Of a stretch of 64,000 nt of DNA, positions 1-12,362 are shown one piece after another. Made by a program: the position numbers and the translations under genes. The notes beneath the pieces are model-generated. The model was not told where the DNA came from and did no database searches. It was given only the letters and a program-made list of their open reading frames with translations. The first letter of the stretch is position 1. Every line of letters starts with the position of its first letter. This DNA comes from Anopheles merus (taxonomy: Eukaryota > Arthropoda > Insecta > Diptera > Culicidae): contig NC_054083.1 of the NCBI RefSeq assembly GCF_017562075.2, positions 21,387,428-21,451,427 of the forward strand. The letters are read 5' to 3'.

Positions 1-36
1 CAACTTTGTACTCAATATCGCATCGTTCGTACGTAC

Positions 37-3000
37 CAGGTGAGGTTTAAGGTATTTTTTAATTTCCGCTATTGGCACATCGGCTCCAGCCACACCGAGT
101 ATGTTGGCCACCCGCGTCTGCGTGGGATTCAGAACAAAGTGAGTTTAGCATTTGCAACATTACATTGTTTTAGTACTTTTGTTGTTGTTGTTGCTCAGAA
201 TATACTAGCACGGTTCTACTACATTCTACACTCTTCAGATGTTCAAAAAGAGGGACTACGTGTTTACTGCTGGTAAAAAAAAAACCACGAACGATGAACG
301 ATGTAATGAATACTTTAACTGTTATTGTTTTTTTAAAGTGAAGAAAAAACTCTATAAATCGAGTGCTATGAAAATTGTAAACAAAACCCAAACGTTTCAA
401 AAATGGTAATAAAAACTGTTCTACATGTGAGATTGAATTCTATGATAAAATTGAACCGTAACGTAACACGCATGACAAAAAGGGATGAGGGGAATGATAT
501 TGCTGACAGTTGTGTTATTTATATGAAAAAGATGAATAAGAAACAGAAATAAAAGATAAAAACAGCTAAGTGCATAATATGAATAACTAAGAACTATGAA
601 CGCAACAAAACTAATCGTAACAAATATTGAAAATTTATTAAGTTTCATTGTAAAGTAAAAAATAAAACCTTGCATCAAGATAGCGGCAAAAAGTAACCAC
701 TTGTGCTATATCGCGTCATTTAATTGTAGCTTTTAGACGCGCGAGTAGATGGCGCTTTAATCTATTAGCATTAGATTAAAATTGATGTGTATACTCCAAT
801 GATACTACTGATGATTTATTAACTAAAAATAACCTAATAGCACTTCAACAGCATACTAAACAATAATGAGTGTACACTAGTGTGAGTCGAAGATCGTCCA
901 GTCCACAAACTGCTGGCAATGGTGGGGCAGTTCGGAAGGGGTGTTGTCGGTCTGGAAAAAAACGGACAGGATCGGGACGAAAGGACAAACTCATTCTCAA
1001 CGCTTTACCTCTAGTAACGGTCAAACTTTACGCACGCTTTCACGCACACGCACACATACAGAATAGAAACGCAGCACGCAGGCATGAAACGACATGATCA
1101 CTGAAAACTACTCAAAGATTATAATGTTAAACCATACCTATAGCTATAACTTGTTAGAGCTTCAACCGTTTTCCCACTAGGTGGTTAATGTTTAGTACAA
1201 CCGTTTTAGAACATTACTCTTTTTTAATGCAGCAGGTTCGTAGTTTATTGCTCTATGCGTATGGATTTAGTCAACGTCAACTCCAGTAACCGTTTAAAAC
1301 TGTAACTAAGGTTCTGTTCGATTATACAGTACTAAAGTATCTAGGTGTGAAGAAAACAACGTGACTATACTCTCTAGCGAATACACACTAGACTAACAGT
1401 TCGCTGCAACTGCAACGGCAGTACGCTAGACAGGTGGAATGTATAGATTAAGTAGATATATAAGTACAAATTACTCGCAGTACTGTCTGCGCTTATGATC
1501 CTAGTAAAACTGCTTTCAAACAACGCAACTAGGGATATTTCAAATGTAAGAATGTATGTAAGAAGTAACAAGGGATGGAACCTCAAATCAACTATACGGG
1601 TTGGATCTGCATACTGCCAACTGGTAACACTCATTAACGTATCCGATATACAACTCGCTCTTTCTCTCTGTCTCTGCAAATCTCTAGAGTTTGCACGTAC
1701 AATACAGTGAACTAGTTGTGTGTGTGTTTGACTGTAGCTACAGAGAAGCCTATCGGTAAGTACCTCGCGAGTGATCGTCACCCAGTATGCCTCGTTCATC
1801 AGTATATCTTCGGTGATGTTCTTCACGTGTAGGGGTTGGGTTAACATTCAATGAGTAAGGTTAGTATATCCAGAGCGATACACCATCATCCCAGCGACAA
1901 CGAGTTCGATTTGGGTGGACAAATAACGTTAAGCGACGGTGGGTTATGTACGCAATAGACCCCATAGATTCATCGTTCGAGTGTGAGAAGTAAAAAGGCA
2001 CAGAAAAATCATTAAAGGTAAACGTCATAATATTACAATAAGTGAATTAAAGTAAGGAACCCAACAAAATGTTGCACGAAAAGAAGCACAAACAAGAGCA
2101 ATCAAAGGTGGTGTAACTGTAAAGAAAGGCTTGGAAACTGATTATTAAACAAAAGACGAGAAAATGTGGATGGAACGAAGCAAAAAGTGGATGGCATAAT
2201 AAGCAAAAAGTGATTTAAATTGTAAAATTCGATCAGAAGCGATCAGAAGAAGGGAATCAAGTTGATTCCCTGCCTCAACCAAACGGCGGGAATGGATGAT
2301 TATCTTCTGGATGTGAGTATAGTTTACCTTTCCTGTTCATAGATGACATCTATGTAACATTACCTGCAATCAAATCTAGACTGTTGCTTACTTGACGATA
2401 CTACACTTACCGCATTCTCTCGGCGATCAAACACCGGCACCGAGACGGTCGTCATGAAGTTGTACTTCTGAGTGTTCGAGTACGGGTCCTGGTTCTGAAA
2501 AAGTACGCATACGAAACAATCTTTAAAATACAGAAACAGAGCTAAATGGCGGTGTAATAAAAAGAATATAAGAAGGAAAATCCCTAAATTTCCGCTAGAG
2601 GGCTCTGGACACCTAGTTCTTAGTACAATTTACCGATTTTATTTATATAACTATTTATTTATTCATTATTGTTCAACGGATACAGTTTCCAAAAGAACAC
2701 TCCTAACACTTACTCCTACAACTAACAAAGCTTAACCAAACTAACCCTAATCTGACCTAGTAATTGACCCAAGTCAGATTTTAAAACAATCTACACTGAG
2801 AGGTTGATGTCAAAATGTTGGTAGTTTTTGTTGAAGCTCCTACACATGTCTGTAATGGGTTCGTAATCTGCATAACGTGATCTTGAGCGGGGTAAGCGAA
2901 AGAAATGACCAGTTCGAATACTTCTTTCAGGTGCATTGATGTCCAGGTTCCCCAGTAAAGATGGAGCATCAATCTCACCTCGTACAATTTTTGCCACAAT

Positions 3001-6000
3001 TGAACATTGGGCTGCTTCACGTCTTTTCTCCAATGCATAGTAGCAAGCATCTTGAATGATAATCTGGCATCTCACCACGCCAACGAAGATGTCGAAGAGC
3101 TAAACGAGTAAAACGTCTATGAACAGATTCAATTTTATCAATCCATACAAGAGAACTTGGATCCCTAGTAACGCTATTGAATTCGAGTATAGGTCTAACG
3201 ATCGCAGCATACATAGCCTTTAAACACATAGGGTCAGTAAATTCATTTGCTTGTCTGATTACGAAACCTAGCATCTTATTAGCATTGTTCACAGGTTACA
3301 GGAAGGTTCACAGGAAGGTTAGTTTATGATCGAGCAGGGTGCCGAGATCGCAGACTTTGCACCGTCTTTCTAACACTTTTCCACAGATTTTATAGTCATA
3401 TTTTAATGGACATAATTTACGAGTAAAACTAATACAGTAACAATTGTCTATCGAGAGCATGTCATATTATTGCGAACACACAACTTATAGAAACAGTTTA
3501 CAGACATCTGAAGACAATGGCAAGCTTCTAAACTGTTGATTACTTTATAAATTTTAATATCGTCAGCATAGCACAGCATTTGGGAGTTAATGGCTTGCTG
3601 AAGAGAGTCATTAATAAATTAAATAAATAAAAGCGGCCCTAGGTTGCTATCTTGGGGGCACTGGAAGTACTTGCAAAACTATTAGAGAAAGTAACATTGT
3701 ACGTACGGCCTATGAGGTAAGACCTGAACCACTGTATAAAGTCAACACCAATTCCTAACCACTTAAATTTGTTTAGCAGCAGAGATTAACGCGGGCGAAT
3801 GCTGCTTTAAAATCCGTATAAATCACGTCTGAATGGAGACCGGAGTCCATTCCTTTAAAACATTCAGATGTGACCTAGTCCAGGGTTGGTCGACCTCCTA
3901 GGTACTATGACCTAAGCATCAATCAGCAATAAATTAAGCTCCAACACTACTCACCATGCGTTGCTTCATGATCATGCGCCGATGTTGCTCTTCCGGCGAG
4001 TAGAAAAGCACCCGATTTTTGCGATAATCGATGAAGCGTTCCTTCTGCTCGGCTCGCTCCTTAATCTCCCATAGCCAGTCGGTCATTTTGGGATCCTAAA
4101 AGTAAGCAAACAAACATGGAAACACTGCGCGTTGGAAGCTTTAGGCGATCTCTCTCCACAGGCCTACCTCAACGTCCGCATATATCTCCGACCAAACCAC
4201 CGGATGTTCGCGCTTGTTCAGCACCAGCGGTCGCGCAATGACCGGTATATAGTTCAGCACTTCCTCCCGCACCTCCGCCATCGTACTGAGATGCACGTAA
4301 TAACCCTGATTGCGACACGCCATCTCCTTGATCTCCTTCACGTCCGCCACCTCGCGCCCGATCAGGTACGTAAACACGCGCACCGGTATGAACGGAAGCT
4401 CCTTCCAATTAAACTGCTCGAACACCTCGTCGAAGCTGTATGGAACACCATCCGAGACCAACATGATCGCTTGGTTGCACCGGGCCCCGTTGCGGGTTTC
4501 CCGGAACTGTTCCAGCAGCTCGAACGCCCTCGTGAGGGCGGCTGAAACGTTAGCGATCTCATTGGTCTCTATGTTGTCCATACCGAGCTTCAGCTCGCGA
4601 ATGTTGCCCATGTTGGCCTGCACGAGCGTGTCGCGAAAGCACGGCACCACTTCCGCCACCTCTTCCGAGAAGGTGAAAATGTTGACGTAGTCGTTCGGTC
4701 CGAGCGTGTCGAGGATGTTCGAGACGACGTGCTTGGCAATGTCCTTCCGCTGGCCCGTCATCGAGCCGGAGCTGTCCACGAGGATCAGCATGTCCTTCGG
4801 GCTGTTAGCCGCCTCGATGTACCAGGAGCGCAGCCGGCAGTCGTACAGGTCGACCGGGTCCTGTTCCCACTTGGTCGCCGGGAACTGGCGCAGGAAGCCG
4901 CTCGAGCTGCCAAAGTACTGCCACGTCAGCGTCGGGTCGCCGATGTAGTTGTTGTAGAAGATGGAGTCGAGCGCCTCGGACCACTTGATCGCCTTGATCA
5001 CCTCGGTCGCCCGGTCGTACACGTTCGTCGGCACGTGCACCGAGCTGACCGTCGTGTTGACGGCCTCGTTGAAGAAGTGGCGCTTCTTCGTCAGCACGAT
5101 CTCCTTCGGCGGTATCGGCGTGGTAATGTCGGCCGGGTCCTCGTCGATCATCGGGATCGGCGTGGTGATGATTTCGCCCGGCTCGATCATCTGCTTCGCG
5201 TTGTAGTACTGGAAGCTTTGGTTCACCGGCTCCTCGTCGAACGATATGGCAGTGTTCTCTGCCGTATCCATGATGCGCTACGGTCGGGGAAAGGTGAATA
5301 CAAGGTGGACAATTAGTGATTACTGGAGTGAATCAGTTTGTTATAATTATTTAAAAAAAAAGTAGATATGAATACACAAAAAAACGCTTTCAATAGGTAA
5401 TATATACAAGTACTTTGGCCCTTAATTACTGACGATTGTAACGCTCCGATAACCATTATAACGAGGGAATATGACTGTAAGCGAACTGTGGGTGTAATTG
5501 GCAGCAACCCAATCGAATATAGCTGTGAATTAGTTTTTCCAAACAAAAAATATGCTTCAATTCCATTTTCATATGCTGTTCATTTCTCTAAATTCCTTGC
5601 TGGCCACTGATCTTTATTGCAATTTCTTAGCGCTTGTCACATTTGCAGCACCCCTCTTAGGAACGCTTTCTCGGGCGAATGATGAACTGTGCCACCGTGC
5701 ACAGCACCTGTCGATTCTTCGCCCTGCCCGTCGTCTTTATCTCCCAAAAGGTGCTTCCAACCCCAGGCAGATAGTTGCTCAGCTCGTCGGTAATGACATG
5801 CTCGGTCACGTTGTACACACCCTTCCGGAACGGGCACAGCGGCTTCGGGCTGACTACGGCGTAGTGCTTCGCGTACGTCGCTTCATTAGCCGCCAGCCAG
5901 GCACAGATATCGTTGTGGCTGATCGGGCCCAAAAACGTCCGACAGCTGGCCGGTTCCTGCAGGTTGTCGCACTGCTTCACCGTTATCTCCACCGACCAAC

Positions 6001-9000
6001 CGTTGGGAAAGTCTTCGCGCAGCACCACCTCGCCGGCTGCGCTCGAGTGGGTACGGTTGTACGACCCGATGCGCATGTCGGGCATAAAGATGGGCAGCTC
6101 CTCCTGACCGGGGCACTGGCCAAACCGCTTCGGGATAACTCTTCGTGCGCCGAAACCGTTCAAAATGGATGCACCATCGAACATTCGCAGCACATCAGCT
6201 CGGGCCGGAAACGCTAACAGCAAGAGCTGAAGCAGCAGCAGCAAACTAAATGACCACGGTACGTTAGAGCGCATGCTGGCTGTTGACTGCGCGGAATGAT
6301 TCGAACGAATGGTGCGAACGGCGCCGAAAGTGCCACTCTTGTGCCATGGAAAATGCGGCGCAGCACCGGAAGCAGTGGTTTAAGCGCCTTTTAATATGCA
6401 ATTAAATGCTATTTTGGTTATAATTACGCACGGAAAGGGAGGGTTTAGAACAAAAATCAAGAAATTTTCTGTAAAAAAACGTCGTTGAGGGGGAATGTTC
6501 TTTTTAATTTATAAAATTCGAGTCTTCTTAAAAGTCATTGTTTATCTATTAAGATTTCACATTGAAATACTATTGAGAAGCATTCATTTGATGTTTTAAC
6601 TGTTGTTTTTAGCCTCATTTTTGCAATTAAGTTTTTTGTAGCAATTAATTTTAATACTAGATATTTACCACATTTGCAGGGCTCATTCTTTTTTAATTTG
6701 ATGGCTTTAGATATATTTCTTTAAATCATTTTTGTATTTTTTACATAAGTTCGTCTTGCTGAATTTTACTAATAGGGGGAAGCATGTAAAGCCGGTCACT
6801 TCTGATAATTAAAGAATAGAAGTAATTATGATGTATTTCAATAAAGCAACATCTAAGTAAAATGATGAACAAGTATTTGAGAATTATTCTTGCATCATAT
6901 CTGTCAATTTTGAGGTCAATAGGTCAATTTTGTGAACAAATTTAAATCGTGCACCTGCAAGTGAACACACAGCTGTTCAATAAACGACATTTAGAGCATA
7001 GCAAAATTATGAAAATTTAAAAAACAAGTGTTTTCTCATTGACGAACACCCTAACGGGGGTATGAGGGGCACAGAAGATTCATGATTTATTGCTATTCTG
7101 CTATTAATTGTTATGTGACATGTAACAGCAAATTATCTACTCACTAATCTACTAATAGTCATGAACCATGGGCCAGTTACGTGTGCAAAGCATAGACAAT
7201 TGGCAAGAAATAGAACGTTGAAGCGCCATAAATGACTGTGTTCCACGAACGGCGCTGATGAGATTTTCTCCCATATTACCGTTAGCGATCTCATTGGTCT
7301 ATATGTTTAATAAATAAGTCTGTTGCAAACTGTTGCAACAGCACTCTTTCTTTCGCCCGTAGTAGTATTAAGTATTAAATAACAAGCGTTTTCTTAAGCA
7401 GTCTTATATTATTTTATTATTGCGACGCTAAAAATCAATCGCTTGACTCGGGCTACCGCGAAAGAGTGGCCTTCGGTCATTGCCTTAGCCACGCTGTTCG
7501 GGAGCCTTTGAGCGATCGGGAATATTCGGCTCGATCGGTATTGGATGCTTCCCACACTACACGTTTGTACCGCGCTCTGTCGGGAATCACGGTAGATAAC
7601 ACCGACAGATCGAATCTAACGTTAATAATTATTAACAAAGTCACATAAATCCGTTTAATTTATGTTAAATAAACATAAATCCAATGCATTTTGCATTTTG
7701 GTACGTTGAGATTTGAACAGAAGTTCTATATGGTTTTAACATTCTGGGCGCTGGCATTTTGCACTAGCTTTCTGCGGAGAACACAGTACAAGATAAGAGA
7801 GTCATTTACGATGCCGCTTCGACAATATGCGCTCTCTCTTTCTTCCCGCTGCAATACGCTCTGCTGAGAGTTGCTGAGAGACCAATCACAGAGAAAGAGA
7901 GCGAACAAAGTTGTGATTCCAAACCGAGCCACACAGCGCCCAGAGTGTTAAAGATCAACGTTTGAAAGCTGACTGTCGACTTGATGGAGAAAACGCCCTG
8001 AACAATGCCCTTTAGTACAATTTCCAGTCCATTCAACATCGAGATCACGGTGTTTAGCGATTCCCTAAAGTAAAATCCGAAACTTTCCTTTCCCTTAAGC
8101 CTGGAGAAACCTCATCTGCTTGGGACAATGCTTTCAGTAAAGTCTTATTTTATGCATTCTACGATTAGTTGGAAGCGGCGCTTAAAAATCTCAAAATTAA
8201 AGGCAGAGCAAACAGTCAAGGAAACTCTTTATTAAATAAACTTGTTGAACCATTTTCTAAAAGCGTAACCCATATCAGGTTTCGTCTTTTCTGTATAAAA
8301 CGTTTGACTTGGTCGTACATTCCAAAACTGTTCAAAGCAAAACGGAATGATTGACGTCGTTTTGATAAAAACTTGAATGTTGACTAGCTGTACTTGTATT
8401 TGGTATAGTTTTTTTTTAACTTTTTTTGCAATTCTTAATCACTATTTCTCTATTTAAATACATTTTTAGTCAAATGTGTGCAAAAACACATAATTTCAAC
8501 ATTACATTTAGGTATTTTTAGAGTTTTTAGGTGTAGCAAGTCGGTTATCGTGACAATTCAAAACATGTTTGTACGTTGGATTTCACACAGTAGCGTGTAT
8601 CGAATAATTGCTGTACTTCTCGTAATGGGTTTACTATCAACCTCGAAACGAATATGCATCGCCTGCAGTTAACTGAATTGTACAACTAGTACATATAGCT
8701 TTACTGTCCAGTGTCAGTCAGTATTGAAATCAATAGTCAATGATTTCCATTCGCTCTATTCGCAAGCCCTTCTTCAATTACCAGTATCATCACGTAAGCA
8801 TCTGAATGGCCTTTCAGCCTTTTAGCCGGCCCATTTTTAGGCGCTCTGATGTCACCATTGTCAGTGTTCAAAATTGGTACTTTAACAAATTAAAATCAAT
8901 AAGAGGTAGACTTGGTGAGAACCGTATTTTAGGGAATAATTTTTTAAGAAGCTTTTGTATTAAATCCTTACCTTCACGGCGCTCACTTTCGCATCCATCA

Positions 9001-9768
9001 TGTACTTGAGATCCTTGGCCATCTCTTCCACGATTTTTGCTCCATTTTTGTTAACTACCTGCGCTTGTTTAAAACTCTGCGGGAGAAAGAGAGAGAGGTA
9101 ATAGGGATAATGAAAACATCGTACAATGAATTATCCACACAGAAGATGTTGCTTCGGCAAACGTAGATAACGGATGAATCTAGTCCGGTGTCCGCGGTGC
9201 CACGGTACGTACACACACACAGCCTACTTGTCCTATTCGGTGTAGTAGCACGTGTGCGTGCGTCTCCACCACCGTCTCCACTCACTAAAAATCGATACGC
9301 TCAGGAGGTGTCAGATTCGGTGTCGCTCCGTCCCACTCTGGCGCTCGTCATCATCGGTATGATTGCTCATAAATTGGGAATACCCATGGCACGGATACTC
9401 CAGGCCACCAGATTCATCCCTCACCAACGTGCGAAACAGCTGACAACAACCGCGAGTCAGTTCGTACGTACCTCTTCCACCTCCTTTCTTCTCGTTATAA
9501 AATCCCCCAAATGCCACAGCTCACCGCCCAGTTTGGCCGCCCAGGCTTGGACACTGGAATGGAAAGAAAAGAACGTGCCCCGAGCACGCGGGTATTACGA
9601 GCCGCTGCGCCTACTTTACAACTCTAGCCTGGGTCTACTGCCTACTTACACGTTGTACTTGATTGTTGTCGTCGGCTCATCGGCACTGCGCGTAATCGAG
9701 ATGGCAAAGAACAGCAGAAACGTGAACGCTAGTATCCCGCAGCTACTTCTGCCACCCGTGTACAACAT
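37..9768 (-). CDS. voltage-gated calcium channel alpha2/delta subunit, 5' part of gene (runs off left edge)
   Basis: Auxiliary extracellular subunit that promotes surface trafficking and gating of voltage-gated calcium channels. Eight exons splice in frame on the minus strand: 9650-9768 (signal peptide, start MLYTGGRSS), 9472-9553, 8972-9076, 4168-5277, 3955-4095, 2411-2494, 1764-1820 and 37-117, giving the first 593 residues; full-length family members have about 1100-1200. The VWA_N region precedes a VWA domain (about residues 264-450) with a perfect MIDAS motif DSSGSMT at about 270. A Cache-type region follows, with FMTTVSVPVFDRREN and then a NILGVAGADVP stretch typical of the family. Splice sites are canonical (for example gtacgt, gtaagg and gtaggc donors). 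The ATG at 9766-9768 was chosen because it opens a clear signal peptide that joins in phase 2 to the next exon. The 3.7-kb intron 5278-8971 contains another gene on the same strand. The C-terminal part, with the delta peptide and membrane anchor, lies outside the window. Family assignment is firm; the orthologue within the family is not resolved. Confidence 0.93.
2780..3900 (-). mobile_element. decayed non-LTR retrotransposon (CR1/Jockey-like reverse transcriptase relic)
   Basis: Minus-strand translation in several frames gives the C-terminal part of a LINE reverse transcriptase. A YADD catalytic motif is encoded at 3559-3570 (context MLCYADDIKIYK). Downstream, 3017-3292 encodes a stretch starting NANKMLGFVIRQ with the ending ALRHLRWR, the linker after the RT palm in CR1/Jockey-type elements. 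Frameshifts break it into short pieces (2781-3050, 2791-3078, 3017-3292). AT-rich TAAATA-type repeats at about 2640-2670 may be its 3' tail. It lies in an alpha2/delta intron in the sense orientation. The exact clade is an inference. Confidence 0.75.
5657..6274 (-). CDS. secreted DUF1091/ML-like protein, intronless, nested in alpha2/delta intron
   Basis: Single-exon gene of 205 residues with an N-terminal signal peptide (Leu-rich stretch at about residues 8-25, ending PARA). The mature part shares a pattern with the two genes at 15025-16586: GQC near the start, then LPI(F/Y)(M/V)PDMRI, an N-glycosylation site NRT, CDN/CDD plus CR(P/T)F, C-P-x-x-x-G-x-Y, and an ending YLPGxGSTxWE. This resembles the insect DUF1091 family, thought to take an ML/MD-2-like lipid-binding fold; cargo or partner is unknown. 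It lies on the same strand as the host gene, in intron 5278-8971, and lacks the phase-2 intron found in both paralogues at the residue before YLPG. The start at 6274 gives the signal peptide. Relationship to the paralogues is clear; the family name is less certain. Confidence 0.85.
   Translation of the reverse strand: MRSNVPWSFSLLLLLQLLLLAFPARADVLRMFDGASILNGFGARRVIPKRFGQCPGQEELPIFMPDMRIGSYNRTHSSAAGEVVLREDFPNGWSVEITVKQCDNLQEPASCRTFLGPISHNDICAWLAANEATYAKHYAVVSPKPLCPFRKGVYNVTEHVITDELSNYLPGVGSTFWEIKTTGRAKNRQVLCTVAQFIIRPRKRS
6275..8971. other. intronic AT-rich stretch, no gene seen
   Basis: Rest of the alpha2/delta intron upstream of the nested gene. No ORF here looks coding. It contains one small inverted-repeat element (7740-7947); the remainder is AT-rich without recognisable features. 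Confidence 0.5.
7740..7947. mobile_element. 208-bp MITE with TTAA target duplication
   Basis: Left end CATTCTGGGCGCTG and right end CAGCGCCCAGAGTG are inverted repeats with one mismatch in 14. TTAA flanks both sides (7736-7739 and 7948-7951), the piggyBac-type target; a Tc1/mariner TA duplication is equally compatible because TA lies inside TTAA. There is no coding capacity. Confidence 0.72.
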
Positions 9769-11510
9769 CGTCGCCGTTGGACGCGCTCTGGTATCTCGGA
9801 CGGTCCGAAATCTTGTGTTCTATGCGCACACCAGGACCAACCACAGGCCCTTTGTGCTCCGTAGCGTGCTGGTTTGTGTCTGCTGTTTGACGGCTGCTGC
9901 TACAGCGGGCGGACAGGCGTGGGGAAGGCTTTACTTTTTACTGTCCCTCGTGTAGGCTGGCAAACGGCGGGCTCAAGCTCACGGGCAGCAATACATCCGA
10001 GGATGATGGCCAGCGTTATCCAGCGACGGGGGCAACTGGCACGCACGCACAGCACCGCCGACAAACAACGAAGGAACGATGAAGTAATTTTCCAGCACAC
10101 ACACACACACGCATACACACACAGAAACACACACGTTTTAGTATGCTTCTTTTGGGGACTGACGTAGGAGTGGTTGGAGCTGTGTGTGAGCTACAATTTT
10201 CACTACAACTCTACCGAATTTCCAACCACAAACCAATCACACAATTAATGAACTAACTACGCATACACGCACACACACACAGGGAACTCCAAAAAAACGG
10301 GACCCCTTTGTCGGGGGGCTTGCAGGATTTTTCGCCCGTTTTTTTTTTCTTTCACTGCTACACACACCTTTCTCCCACCCCGCACGCGCACGCTCTCGCT
10401 CTTCCTAACAAAATCGTAACAGAAACAGAAACTTCCCGACCACCGCAAATACCCGCACAGCACCACTAGCAGCGACTAGCTCCGTTCGCAAACGATTCCA
10501 ACGCACACTTTCCAACGCACTCGGCATTAACCATTGTCCGACCACAGTGCGAAAGAAAAACGCCACCAAGCAGCACAGCACAGGTCCGCGGAGAAAGGAA
10601 AAGGCCCCCGGTCGTTTTCAACCCGTTCAGCAGCAAACTGCAACAATGGCGTCCATCTTTTTCTTTGCCCTGGCGATGGTGAAAAGCCCAATATCGTTTC
10701 CCGTTTGTCCGTATGTGTGTGTGCGCGTGTGTGTGCGTTTGTGGAGCAGATTTGACAGCAGGCGACACACCAGAAGGAAAATCTGAAGTTTCTCGATTCT
10801 CGGTCGGTCCTGCGCACTGCTGCACTGCCAACTGCCAAAATTGACACCACGCGCCGAGGGGGAGGCGATGTGTGCTTTCCGTCGGAGAAGCTGGGGCACA
10901 CGGTGAAGGAACATTGGCACATGGCGCGCAGGTAAACAATCAACACGTGGCTCGGAAAAACGGTGGCGGGAAAAAGGAGCGCGCGCGCGCACAACCCACC
11001 CGTCACAGCACGTGCACGCTTGCGGATGACAACAACGTAGCGGGGGAGGGGGGAGCCTTCGATGTTGCGTACTGCCAACAGGGAGGGGAAGGGTTCGATT
11101 CCGATGTTGTTTACATTTTGTACGACAACGCAACGTAGGGCTTGCGCAGGGTCGAATTCGGGTTAGTAGGGATGCCGAACGGTGCCAACCAGGCTGCAGG
11201 ACGGCATGGATCGCGGAGAAGCGAAGGCACGGACGAATAAACTTGTTGCTGCCCCGAGCTCTGCTCGATAAGCTGCTCGATTTTGGGACATTTGAGGAAA
11301 ATGCTTTTTGCTCGATTTCATTTAAATTCGTGGAGAATTGATGCAAGAAAACGGTTAACGAAAAGGACCTGAGAGCAATCCTACCCTAAAGTACGGCTAT
11401 TCAAACAACGCACAGGGTAACACAGAACGTAGTAGCCACAGCAACTCTCGTCGTCAACGGCAAAACGAGTTCAAACGCTGCGTGGTTTCGTTGTGCCTTC
11501 TACCGACAAA
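9769..11510. other. divergent intergenic/promoter region with CA repeats
   Basis: Lies between the alpha2/delta start codon (minus) and the small membrane gene at 11511 (plus), so it should hold both promoters and 5' UTRs. It contains CA/GT microsatellite runs (about 10097-10135, 10262-10280 and 10710-10740) and GC-rich stretches. Overlapping ORFs on both strands here come from low-complexity sequence and were not called. No clear TATA box was found. Confidence 0.5.
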
Positions 11511-11847
11511 ATGCCGGTAGCGGTCCGTTTGGTGGAATTTTCGGCCGCCCTTACCCTGTTTCTGCTAGTGTCCAGTGCGGGCTTTTTGCTCTACTGTGCG
11601 GAAAAAATCATCGTCTGCACTTTGCTGCTTTCGGAGGTAAGGCGCTATATCGAACCTGCCAACTGTACAGCACAATTAATGTTTAAGTACTTTTACCTAC
11701 CACTAACTCTTACAGCCCCTGATCGAACTGTTGCTGCTAATTATGGCCGGCTTTCAGTATGCGTTTCTGTGGTGTGCCGCCCAAATGTACGTCATAGTGA
11801 ACTACCTTGCCGGTTGTGATACGGTCGTACCAAACGTGCTGAAATGA
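11511..11847 (+). CDS. small two-exon membrane protein (85 aa), function unknown
   Basis: Exons 11511-11636 and 11716-11847 join in phase 0 (donor GAG|gtaagg, acceptor cttacag) to an 85-residue protein starting MPVAVRLVEF. Two hydrophobic segments (about residues 8-30 and 43-65) could span the membrane, with Cys scattered in both. It ends in NVLK. The ATG at 11511 is used; the frame is open upstream only to a GTG at 11493. AATAAA at 11891-11896 fits a polyadenylation signal. No family was recognised. The next gene converges on it and their 3' ends nearly touch (81 bp between stop codons). Splice consensus plus maintained hydrophobicity argue that it is real, but no homology was available. Confidence 0.68.
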
Positions 11848-11928
11848 GCAGCAAAATCCCCTCGCACGGTTGTACAAAATTGTGATGTGTAATAAAATTT
11901 TATTTTATTTCTAAAAAAACGCTAAATT

Positions 11929-12362
11929 TCACTGTACGGGAAGAATTTCTCTCAGGGCCGTTTCCGAGACGCGCTTGACCGTTTCCGTCACTAGGGCGGC
12001 GAACGAATCATTTCGAAAAAACTGTAAACAAACACGTTTGCGTTGTTGCTTGGGTGAGTAAAACATTGATCATATCGCTCGGCAAAAGGACGCACCTACC
12101 AGCAAACCGATGATGACGACCGTTGGCCAAAACAGCAGGGACATGATGCGGAGTGCCATGCTCATTACGAAGTAGAACAGCGCCACGCCACAGGCGAAAA
12201 AGACCATCGACAGCATATCGACGGACTGAAGCCATTCGGTGAGCGCGGTCATGTCGAACATTTCGGCTAGGTGGTTCTGAAAGCAAAGCCACGCCAATGG
12301 CCGTTAATTTCGTTCAATGAGAGGCGCTTATCGAAACTTACCCAAACTGCAGTTTCTTCCAT
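11929..12362 (-). CDS. small three-exon membrane protein (96 aa), function unknown
   Basis: Exons 12342-12362 (MEETAVW), 12100-12276 and 11929-12021 all join in phase 0 with consensus sites (donors gtaagt and gtaggt; acceptors ctttcag and tttacag). The product is 96 residues. Two adjacent hydrophobic segments in the middle (about residues 28-50 and 52-66) are followed by a charged amphipathic tail containing TETVKRVSETALREI. It is tail-to-tail with the gene at 11511-11847. The short AT-rich spacer 11848-11928 carries TTTATT (AATAAA on the minus strand), so the two transcripts probably share a bidirectional polyadenylation region. No homologue was recognised. Confidence 0.68.

Noticed and set aside
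4132..5316. Plus-strand frames opposite the VWA exon (137 and 195 aa)
   Set aside because: Arg/His-rich shadows of a GC-rich exon on the other strand.
9188..9955. 255-residue open frame on the plus strand
   Set aside because: It is antisense to alpha2/delta exons 1 and 2 and their intron. The minus strand gives a spliced signal peptide and VWA_N sequence; this frame has no domain pattern.
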